From assembly GCA_964551985.1 (NCBI GenBank), contig CAZKFG010000001.1, positions 70,343 to 134,342 on the forward strand: a stretch of DNA of 64,000 nt, in the 5' to 3' direction. A program made the translations under genes and the position numbers. Positions 55,237 through 62,285 of this stretch are shown one piece after another; positions within the stretch are counted from its first letter, which is position 1, and every line of letters begins with the position of its first letter. Below the pieces are notes generated by a model. The model was not told the origin of the DNA, ran no database searches, and saw nothing but the letters and a program-made list of their open reading frames with translations. The stretch comes from CAZKFG01 sp964551985 (lineage in GTDB: Bacteria > Bacillota > Negativicutes > Acidaminococcales > JAISLQ01).

Positions 55237-56045
55237 TGGACATTGCTAAAGTTGTATTAAAAAATCTACCTTCAAGTGTCAAGGGGTTTACTTGTAAAAA
55301 TGTTGATGAAACATACACAATTTTTTTAAACTCTAGACTCTCGAAAAAACAAAATCAAAAAACATATCTACATGAAATAGGGCACATTGAAAATGGCGAC
55401 TTTTATTCTACATTACAAGCTGATCAAATTGAAAAGTTGCGGCATAATTATGATTGTGATGATACAATACTAGATTTTATGAAAAAAGTAAGTTTCGGTC
55501 AAATGCCATCACTTGAACACACTCAATGCATTATTTATCTGCTCCAGACCCTTTTAGCGCAAGTAAAACCTATTGTCCACCCTAATAGTGATATACAAGA
55601 TTTATATGAGCTTGTACAAAAAGAAAATATTCTACTGAAGTACTATGACCTGCCTGGAAACATAAAAGGAATTTATTTTAATGATAAAAATTCCGTAATT
55701 ACTTTAGATGAAAGTCTGCTTGATTGCAAAGACATTTATTTGCATCGTTGTATCTTGGCAGAACAACTAGGACATCATTTTACAAGCACTACGCAATTAT
55801 ACTGCGCAGCAAATTTTCCCTTTTGGAAAATTTCGCACCCTAAGAAAAAAACTCAAGCCTTGCGCTGGTCAGCATTTTATCTTATTGATTATAACAAACT
55901 AAAAACTGCTATTGAAAAATATTCTATACATAGTATTTGCGATCTTGCCGAACATTTTTGTGTAACAAAAGAACTAATGCTATTTAGATTACAATTTTTA
56001 CGCAAAAATGATTTTTTAAAACTTGATGAATTGCTTTGGCTATAA
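55236..56045 (+). CDS. Double ImmA/IrrE-like metallopeptidase
   Basis: A 269-residue protein that looks like two ImmA/IrrE-type units end to end. Unit 1 (about 1-75) has the intact zinc motif HEIGH at 46-50, followed by the ENGDF motif. Unit 2 (about 118-255) begins DLYELVQKENI and resembles phage/ICE ImmA, but the motif is degenerate, AEQLGHH (175-181): H to E and E to Q at the catalytic positions. ImmA peptidases cleave XRE-type repressors; that target here is inference. It lies between a TPR and an ankyrin gene and 1.8 kb from an XRE regulator. Confidence 0.75.
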   Translation: MDIAKVVLKNLPSSVKGFTCKNVDETYTIFLNSRLSKKQNQKTYLHEIGHIENGDFYSTLQADQIEKLRHNYDCDDTILDFMKKVSFGQMPSLEHTQCIIYLLQTLLAQVKPIVHPNSDIQDLYELVQKENILLKYYDLPGNIKGIYFNDKNSVITLDESLLDCKDIYLHRCILAEQLGHHFTSTTQLYCAANFPFWKISHPKKKTQALRWSAFYLIDYNKLKTAIEKYSIHSICDLAEHFCVTKELMLFRLQFLRKNDFLKLDELLWL

Positions 56046-56065
56046 AATAGCAAAGGAGATTTATA

Positions 56066-57097
56066 TTGAAAAAAACTATTATTTTTCTACTAATGTTTTT
56101 CATTACTCAAACAGCTTTTGCTCAAAAAGATTATGATGATGCACTTTTTTATCACGCAAATACTGGTAATGCAAACAAAGTAGCTTACTTTCTAAAACAA
56201 GGTGCTAACCCTAATACTTATAACAAAGATACTGGTTTTAGCCCACTTATGGCATCCTCAATGTTTGCTGATACTTCGATAGCTAAAATGCTTATTAAAG
56301 CAGGTGCTGATGTAAATCACCGCAACAAACAAGGTCGTTCTGCTCTTTTTTATGCAGTGGAAACGAATAATTTAGCTTTGACAAAACTTTTGCTTGATAA
56401 CAAAGCTGACGCCAATATAAAGACAATTGATGGGTTAACTCCTTATCAAATTGCCAGACGAAACAATAACACAATAATTATGTCGATGTTAAAAGATGCT
56501 GAAAATACTATTGATTTATCTTCTTACAAAGGAATTACTTCTACTACGAGTTTAGTTTTTCTTGGTGAAAAATCCAATATGAGAGCAGAACAAGAAGCTA
56601 TGGATCCTAAAAATCAGGAAAATCCTAAAAAATTATTGATGTATCCACTTAGTGACAATGAAGTACAGTCATATATTGACGAGAAAATTTTAAATAAACT
56701 ACCTACACCAAAAACTTATTTAATTACACCATATTCTTTGCTATGTTATAGTTATTCTCAAACAATCAAGAACAATACCTCCATATCACAAGAAACAATA
56801 AACAATATTTTCAACTATAAAGATGTTGTTTGGATTTATACTAAGCCTGATAAAAATTCTAACACTATCGAAAAAATAGTTATAACTAAAGGAGACAAGC
56901 AATATTTACCTTTAGCTAAAAAATATTATAATCCTGAAAATATTTTTAGTCCATTGAACATAAATACAGACCAACTTTGGGCATTTCCAATAAAACTTTT
57001 TTCTAAAGATGAACAAATGCACATTGATATTGTTTATGCTAATTCAACAAAGCAAAAAATAAAAATCAATTCAGAGCATTATAACACATTAAAATAA
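56066..57097 (+). CDS. Exported ankyrin-repeat protein
   Basis: A 343-residue protein with a signal peptide (about 1-19, ending AFAQ), about three to four ankyrin repeats (about 25-140: GANPNTYNKDTGFSPLMASSM, GADVNHRNKQGRSALFYAVE, KADANIKTIDGLTPYQIARRN) and a C-terminal ~190 residues of no known family, rich in charged and aromatic residues. Ankyrin repeats mediate protein binding. The start is a TTG with AAAGGAG upstream. It follows the ImmA-like gene by 20 bases, and a terminator ends the operon. The C-terminal part deserves a family search. Confidence 0.8.
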   Translation: MKKTIIFLLMFFITQTAFAQKDYDDALFYHANTGNANKVAYFLKQGANPNTYNKDTGFSPLMASSMFADTSIAKMLIKAGADVNHRNKQGRSALFYAVETNNLALTKLLLDNKADANIKTIDGLTPYQIARRNNNTIIMSMLKDAENTIDLSSYKGITSTTSLVFLGEKSNMRAEQEAMDPKNQENPKKLLMYPLSDNEVQSYIDEKILNKLPTPKTYLITPYSLLCYSYSQTIKNNTSISQETINNIFNYKDVVWIYTKPDKNSNTIEKIVITKGDKQYLPLAKKYYNPENIFSPLNINTDQLWAFPIKLFSKDEQMHIDIVYANSTKQKIKINSEHYNTLK

Positions 57098-57135
57098 TAA
57101 AAGCCTGTCTGCTAGATAGCAATTGGGCTTTTATT
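57096..57135. terminator. Bidirectional terminator after the ankyrin gene
   Basis: 10-base arms AATAAAAGCC / GGCTTTTATT between the convergent ankyrin gene and the 57.2 kb gene; T- and A-rich ends on both sides. Confidence 0.78.
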
Positions 57136-57150
57136 AACACAAACAATATA

Positions 57151-57573
57151 TCATTTTTTACAAGTAAAATATGCTAAAGCAAATACCGGTAATAACTTAG
57201 ATATAAAATCGTATTTATTCTGATCAATACAAATTAATTTTTTGAACATAAAACATGGGTATTGCGCATCTTGCGGAAATTTTATATCACTAAAAAGCCC
57301 TTTATTTTGGTTTTGATCTTGCTCTTGTTGAAAACAATAACAAACAGCTATTTTTTCCTGATTATGATAAAATAAAAGTTGCAATGAATTGGGAAGAAAA
57401 TTAGCGTACATAGTAAAACTATGTGGTATTTGTAACCCTGATTTTAAACTCGCTTGCAAAAGTTTTTTAAATGTTTGCTCTTTAGAAAAAACAAATTCTG
57501 AGTTTTTAAATTCTATTATTTTATTATCATCTAAATTAACACCATAAAAAAATTTCGTAATATTATTTTTCAT
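57151..57573 (-). CDS. Small protein of unknown function under an XRE-controlled promoter
   Basis: A 140-residue protein I cannot assign. It is soluble, rich in Lys/Asn/Phe, with a Gln/Asn tract (QQEQDQNQNKG, about 91-101) and few cysteines (Cys at 88, 90, 117, 125, 138 approximately). No signal peptide or clear catalytic motif. It is convergent with the ankyrin gene and lies downstream of a strong minus-strand promoter whose spacer holds an operator (57768-57796), with a ~190-base leader in between. It may be the regulated output of the XRE gene. Confidence 0.6.
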   Translation of the reverse strand: MKNNITKFFYGVNLDDNKIIEFKNSEFVFSKEQTFKKLLQASLKSGLQIPHSFTMYANFLPNSLQLLFYHNQEKIAVCYCFQQEQDQNQNKGLFSDIKFPQDAQYPCFMFKKLICIDQNKYDFISKLLPVFALAYFTCKK

Positions 57574-57767
57574 AAAAACCTCTAAAAATAAAAAATGTGC
57601 TTATAAACTTGAACAAATATACAAACCATTATATAATTATTACATATTGCTAACTAAAAACTAATGAAGATATCTGTAAATATATCTATTTTTTCAACAT
57701 CTTTTAGCGCTGTTATAAATACCTAATATAACTAGCATTTTCGTAATAATTAGCTTCTTTGAAACTC

Positions 57768-57796
57768 ATTTTAGTACTTTTTCAGTACTATGTCAA
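57768..57796 (-). promoter_or_regulatory. Divergent promoter with built-in XRE operator
   Basis: TTGACA (57791-57796), 17-base spacer, TAAAAT (57768-57773) on the minus strand. The spacer and -10 edge hold the inverted repeat TAGTACT-N5-AGTACTA (57772-57790), a typical repressor operator. A protein bound there would block the promoter. On the plus strand a weaker TTGTTC-17-TTAATA (57814-57842) can serve the XRE gene. Confidence 0.8.
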
Positions 57797-57864
57797 CAAA
57801 AATTGTGCTATTTTTGTTCTTGTTTTCAATGTACGTTTAATAGACAATATCAGTGGGAGTGTAT

Positions 57865-58206
57865 ATGATTAGATTAAAGCAAATTAGAGAAAAACATAAA
57901 ATAAGCCAAGAGAAACTAGCAGAATTTCTAGGAGTCGAGCGTCCAACTATTTCTAGATGGGAAAATGGTATTAACGAACCGCCATTGCATATTTTACTAG
58001 AAATATCACGCATGTTCACTATCAGTGTTGATTGGTTACTTGGTAATGATAGCGAGCAAAAAAGTTTAAATGATTTATCAATGTCCAAAGCATTAAGTGT
58101 AAGTGAAGATAGTGAAATATTTAATATTATTAAAAAATTGGACAAAGATAAGAAAAACGCTTTAAAAATGCTGCTAGTAAATAATTTTGATGATGATGAT
58201 AAATAA
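57865..58206 (+). CDS. XRE-family HTH transcriptional regulator
   Basis: A 113-residue DNA-binding protein with a classical N-terminal helix-turn-helix of the lambda Cro/CI type (about 3-60: IRLKQIREKHKISQEKLAEFLGVERPTISRWENG, split) and a helical C-terminus (about 65-113) probably for dimerisation. The ATG at 57865 is chosen because GGGAG lies 6 bases upstream; a GTG at 57853 is weaker. It faces the operator-promoter at 57768-57796 and most likely controls the divergent gene, with feedback on itself. It resembles the repressors of ICE and phage switches. Confidence 0.9.
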   Translation: MIRLKQIREKHKISQEKLAEFLGVERPTISRWENGINEPPLHILLEISRMFTISVDWLLGNDSEQKSLNDLSMSKALSVSEDSEIFNIIKKLDKDKKNALKMLLVNNFDDDDK

Positions 58207-58317
58207 ATCATTTTCAAATAATCTAATTGCATATAATAACAATTAGAGTTTATAAGAATGCCAAACTTTAGTTATACGTTTACTAATATTTCTTTTAAAT
58301 GTTAACAAAAGAATAAT

Positions 58318-58352
58318 AAAAAAGAAGCGGTTATATAATCGCTTCTTTTTTA
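58318..58352. terminator. Bidirectional terminator
   Basis: 12-base stem AAAAAAGAAGCG / CGCTTCTTTTTT between the XRE gene and the convergent trkH. A weaker inverted repeat CTAATTG/CAATTAG precedes it at about 58222-58246. Confidence 0.92.
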
Positions 58353-58377
58353 TTATTCTAATCTACTAGTTTAAATA

Positions 58378-59859
58378 CTAAACATTATATTTTTTATATA
58401 AATCCTGTGACAAACGTATTATAGCTATAAAGACTACATATATTTCTAATCTTCCGACTATCATTCCAATTATAGATGTCCAAAGAATAATCGGATGAGC
58501 ATTATAACCTGTAATTCCGACAGATAAACCAACTGTTCCAAAAGCGCTAGAAAATTCAAATGCTGATTGCTCTATAGAGTATCCAAATAAACTAAAAATA
58601 AAACTACCCAAAAAGAAAATAACAATATAAGTAAACGCAAAAATACTTACGTCTTTTTTAGTCTTTTCTGTTACAATTTCTGTTTTACCAAAACGATTTA
58701 TACTATCTACTCTAATAAGCCTTTTATGCGACATCATATCTCGTATAGTCCAATAAAATTGTTTAAAAATCAAATATACTCTATATTGTTTTATGCCACC
58801 AGCAGTAGAGCCTGCGCCACCACCTAAAACCATCGCTAAAATAAGCAAAAACATTAAAGAACTGTTTAGTCCATTAAAACTCTTTATAGTTTGAAAGCCT
58901 GTGCCAGTTAAAGCAGATACCATTTGAAAAGTGGCAATTCTAAAGCTTTCCGGAAAACTTGTTAAAGTTATATACATAAATAAAAAAGCAAATAAAGGGC
59001 ATGTTATTGCTAAAAATACTATTACAAACTTAATTTCACAATGCTCAAAACAAGCTTTGAATTTACCTTTTATAAGGAGTAAATGAACTAAAAAATTTGT
59101 ATTTCCAAGTAACATCAGCACAATTGTCACAATATCTATTGGCACGCTATTATAAAAGCCAATACTTTCGGGTTTTGTTGAAAATCCACCTGTGGCAACA
59201 GCAGCAATAGCATGATTTAGAGCATCAAAAGGATGCATACCAAAAAGAATATATAAAGCCATACCACTTACAATATAACCAGAATATATAGCCATAATAA
59301 GTCTTACTGAAGATATAAGATTAGGCAATAATTTGTCAAAATGTCCTTCAGCATTGTATAGCCTCATACCATAAACATCAGATAAGACTGACATCATAAC
59401 TAAAACAAGACCAATTCCTCCAAAAAACTGCAAACTACTGCGATACATTAAAAAGATTTTAGGCGCTCTAGCAACATCGACAACACTAAGTCCGGTTGTT
59501 GAAAATCCACTTGTAGCCTCAAATACACCTTGCGTAAAATTATATTGTCCTGTCAATACAAAAGGAAGCGCACAAACACCAACTGCAATCAACCATGAAA
59601 AAGCAACAATGACCGCATCTTGACCCTTTTTCAATTGTCCTTTATCTCTGTCTTTGATTAAAAAAGTCAAAGCATAGCCTAAAATTAATGCCGAAATTCC
59701 TGGTATTAAAAAATATTTAGCATTATCTACTTCTTGTGGATAAAAAACTAACGTTAAAAGCATCAAAAGGATAATGAATGCGACAAGCATCGTAATATAG
59801 CCAAGATATCCTGCTATTAGCCGATAACCTTCTACTGGCTTTATTCTAATTTCACTCAT
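58378..59859 (-). CDS. trkH: Trk/Ktr potassium transporter membrane subunit TrkH
   Basis: A 493-residue membrane pore of a K+ uptake system. All four filter loops with the marker glycine are present: ATSGFSTTGLS (near 115), VATGGFSTKPES (near 222), LTGTGFQTI (near 315) and FGTVGLSVGIT (near 440). Three to four pairs of helices each with a P-loop make the usual TrkH/KtrB fold. Its start overlaps the trkA end by 8 bases, so pore and gate are coupled. Confidence 0.95.
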   Translation of the reverse strand: MSEIRIKPVEGYRLIAGYLGYITMLVAFIILLMLLTLVFYPQEVDNAKYFLIPGISALILGYALTFLIKDRDKGQLKKGQDAVIVAFSWLIAVGVCALPFVLTGQYNFTQGVFEATSGFSTTGLSVVDVARAPKIFLMYRSSLQFFGGIGLVLVMMSVLSDVYGMRLYNAEGHFDKLLPNLISSVRLIMAIYSGYIVSGMALYILFGMHPFDALNHAIAAVATGGFSTKPESIGFYNSVPIDIVTIVLMLLGNTNFLVHLLLIKGKFKACFEHCEIKFVIVFLAITCPLFAFLFMYITLTSFPESFRIATFQMVSALTGTGFQTIKSFNGLNSSLMFLLILAMVLGGGAGSTAGGIKQYRVYLIFKQFYWTIRDMMSHKRLIRVDSINRFGKTEIVTEKTKKDVSIFAFTYIVIFFLGSFIFSLFGYSIEQSAFEFSSAFGTVGLSVGITGYNAHPIILWTSIIGMIVGRLEIYVVFIAIIRLSQDLYKKYNV

Positions 59860-60523
59860 CTGTACTTACCCCTGTAACTGCAAATATTGCTTCTTGTTGA
59901 TTTTGTGGTGCTGAGATTATAAGTAGCTTGTCGTGAGTTAAAATAATAGTTTGACCATTAGGAATTATAACATCAACATTTCTTATTAAACAGCTTATAA
60001 TTACATTTGGCGGAAAATTTATCTCAAAAACTTTTTTGCCCACAACAGGGTAATTATTTTCAACCAAAACTTCACTTATTAAAACTTGATTATCCGCAAT
60101 AGATAAAGTTTTAACTAAATTTTCTACTGTTGACGCTTGTTCGATAAATTGCGCTAACATATATGTAGCACTAATAACTGTGTTTACACCTAGACTTTTG
60201 AAAATTTCCACATTTTTTGGATTGGATACTGTGCAAACAGCTCTTTTTACATTAAAAAGTTTTTTTGCCGTTTGACAAATCCATAAATTATCAGCGTCAC
60301 TTGATGTAAGTGCAATTAAAATGTCAAAATCTTGTATTTGTGCATCTTCTAGAACATAGTTTTTACAACCATCACCAAAATACACAGTTACTGCATGTTT
60401 GGCAGCAATATGCTCACAATGCTTTTCATCATTATTTACAACGACAACCTTATGATTTTTACGTAAAAGTAGATCTATCAAAAATTCCGCTTTGTGCCTA
60501 CCGCCAATTAATGCAATTTTCAT
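59852..60523 (-). CDS. trkA: Potassium uptake regulator TrkA (RCK_N + RCK_C)
   Basis: A 223-residue cytosolic gating subunit with a RCK_N Rossmann domain (about 1-130) and RCK_C (about 140-215). The glycine-rich loop near the start reads LIGGRHKAEFL instead of GxGxxG, so nucleotide binding may be altered. The rest of the domain (VTVYFGDGCKNYVLEDAQI, DILIALTSSDADNL) is conserved. The ATG overlaps the upstream RCK_N-only gene by 4 bases. Confidence 0.9.
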   Translation of the reverse strand: MKIALIGGRHKAEFLIDLLLRKNHKVVVVNNDEKHCEHIAAKHAVTVYFGDGCKNYVLEDAQIQDFDILIALTSSDADNLWICQTAKKLFNVKRAVCTVSNPKNVEIFKSLGVNTVISATYMLAQFIEQASTVENLVKTLSIADNQVLISEVLVENNYPVVGKKVFEINFPPNVIISCLIRNVDVIIPNGQTIILTHDKLLIISAPQNQQEAIFAVTGVSTDE

Positions 60524-60957
60524 TTTACCACCTCTGTTACCTTCAAGTTACTCAATCTTTCAAACTCACTTATAGATAACCTAAAAGGATAAATAACATT
60601 AATATTAAAATCTTTGATAATTTGTTCTTTTTCTGGATCATTAAAACGTACAAACACTTTAGGCACGTTAAAAATACGGCTGGCAATCTGGGCAATAAAA
60701 CTATTTATATTATCACTTTCTGTCAAAGCAAGCAGTATATTTGCCTCTCTTATACCAATTTGCTCTAATGTATCTATGTCAGTACCATCACCAACTAGTT
60801 CATAGCCAGAAAAAGCATCTGGTAATTTACGAAAAACTTCTTCATCAAGGTCTAATATGGTAACATTAAAACCTTGTGCAGAAAGTGAGCCAGCAATATT
60901 TGAGCCAAGTCGTCCACAGCCAACAATAATGACTGTTTCAGTTTTTTCAAACAGCAC
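60520..60957 (-). CDS. TrkA-like RCK_N-only regulator
   Basis: A 145-residue protein that is essentially one RCK_N domain: VIIVGCGRLGSNIAGSLSAQGFNVTILDLD (split; GCGRLG intact for NAD/ATP) near the start and YELVGDGTDIDTLEQIGIREANILLALTESDNIN in the middle. It has no RCK_C. It heads the operon 5'-RCK_N-only - TrkA - TrkH-3'. A mixed octameric ring with the full TrkA is plausible. Confidence 0.88.
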   Translation of the reverse strand: MLFEKTETVIIVGCGRLGSNIAGSLSAQGFNVTILDLDEEVFRKLPDAFSGYELVGDGTDIDTLEQIGIREANILLALTESDNINSFIAQIASRIFNVPKVFVRFNDPEKEQIIKDFNINVIYPFRLSISEFERLSNLKVTEVVK

Positions 60958-61045
60958 TTTTTAAACCACCTTTATATTTCAATTTACACTACAATATTAT
61001 ATAAAAATATCTCTTTATGCAATACATTTTGCTCTTTATAATAAT

Positions 61046-61072
61046 AAAAAAAGTAGCTTTTAGCTACTTTTT
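61046..61072 (-). terminator. Terminator after the 61.1 kb gene
   Basis: Stem AAAAGTAGCT / AGCTACTTTT with a TTT loop and a T-run on the minus strand. Confidence 0.8.
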
Positions 61073-61100
61073 CATTTTAATTATATACAATATAATTATA

Positions 61101-61607
61101 CTATTGTTTTATTGTATTTTTAGCAACCGGCTTAGCAGCTGTTTTCTTCTCCGGTTTTGGCACAAAAACAAATTCATAGTCTTTTGATGTCAAATCTTTA
61201 TAAATTTTTATCAAATACATAGTTGACTGCCTGTAAACTTTTGCTTCCTCTCTCATTAAAGATGCTGGTGCACCTGTTCCATAATTTCTATTTTTACCTG
61301 GTGTCATATCAAGATTTGCAAATCTTAAAAAATCCACTGTACTTGTCGCTTTAGCAAAACTTTTACAATTACTAACATAATCGTCAATCAGTTTTTTATC
61401 TTCTTCAAATTTTAGTTGCGCTTTGACAACTTTAGCGACATTAGCAAGCTCGTTCTCCCAATTTATCAATTCTTTTTCTGCTATACCACGTCTTTCATGC
61501 TCAGATATTGAACTTTTAGCTTTAGTTTTAGTTGTTGATTGTTCTTGCGCAAGAACAGAAGTTGTGCAAATAAACATTAATAAAAAACACAAAAATACTC
61601 TTATCAT
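61101..61607 (-). CDS. Exported protein of unknown function
   Basis: A 168-residue protein with a signal peptide (about 1-20, ending LAQE), a Lys/Ser-rich linker, a helical body (about 38-150) with no recognised domain, and a low-complexity Lys/Pro/Ala tail (PKPEKKTAAKPVAKN). Lys-rich ends like this can bind peptidoglycan or acidic polymers; that is inference. It has AGGAGG upstream of the start, stands alone and has its own terminator. Confidence 0.6.
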   Translation of the reverse strand: MIRVFLCFLLMFICTTSVLAQEQSTTKTKAKSSISEHERRGIAEKELINWENELANVAKVVKAQLKFEEDKKLIDDYVSNCKSFAKATSTVDFLRFANLDMTPGKNRNYGTGAPASLMREEAKVYRQSTMYLIKIYKDLTSKDYEFVFVPKPEKKTAAKPVAKNTIKQ

Positions 61608-61742
61608 GCCAAAACCTCCTTTATTTTTAAAAACCTTATATTAATTTTAACTTATTTACAAAACAAAAAGCAATAAAAACTATTTTCCTTGTAATTTATA
61701 TACTTTAAATATTTTTAATTGTATGTAATAATTGTTTTAAAT

Positions 61743-61761
61743 AATTATTATTCTCATTATC
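61743..61761. promoter_or_regulatory. Weak Fur-box-like sequence
   Basis: AATTATTATTCTCATTATC matches the 19-base Fur consensus GATAATGATWATCATTATC at 15 positions, 15 bases before the acetyltransferase start. In AT-rich DNA this can arise by chance. Confidence 0.25.
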
Positions 61762-61776
61762 GGAAGATTTAAGACA

Positions 61777-62268
61777 ATGAAAATTTTTATTGAAAAAATG
61801 AAAAACAACGATTTTTCTGCCATAATGAATATATATCAGCAAGGCATTCAAACAAATATAGCCACATTCCAAACAACTTGCCCAACATTTGAAAAATGGA
61901 ATAATGAACACATAAACACTTGCCGTTTTGTCGCTCGCATACAAAATAAAATTGTTGGTTGGGTTGCTTTATCATCAACATTTAGCTGCTGTACTTACTC
62001 TGGAGTAGCCGAATTAAGTATTTATGTTGACAACAAAGCGAAAAAACAAGGTTTCGGCAGTGCACTTTTAGAAAAAGTATTACAAGAGTCCGAAAAAGAA
62101 GGTTTTTAGACAATCCAATCAAGCATTATTGAGTCTAACACTGCTAGTATCAAACTACACCCAAAATGCGGTTTTCGCATTGTTGGATTTAGAGAAAAAA
62201 TTAGTAGAGACGCTTTAGGCGAATGGCAAAATACTATTATAATGGAACATCGTAACGGTATAAAGTAA
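61777..62268 (+). pseudogene. GNAT acetyltransferase (phosphinothricin acetyltransferase-like) with an in-frame amber codon
   Basis: Read through, this gives a 163-residue GNAT protein like bacterial PAT/bar-type N-acetyltransferases: MNIYQQGIQTNIATFQTT start, VGWVALSS, ELSIYVDNKAKKQGFGSALLEKVL (acetyl-CoA loop), then after the break TIQSSIIESNTASIKLHPKCGFRIVGFREKIS, split. At codon 111 (62107-62109) a TAG stands where the family has a conserved Trp (G-[FIVL]-W-T-[LI]-Q), a one-base change from TGG. The frame is open on both sides. Either a fresh pseudogene, a sequencing error, or a suppressed stop. Confidence 0.85.
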
Positions 62269-62285
62269 AAAAACTTTTAATGTTT

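Noticed and set aside
57574..57767. Small gene in the leader of the 57.2 kb gene
   Set aside because: Only very short frames (for example 14 codons) without ribosome binding sites; nothing to support a gene.
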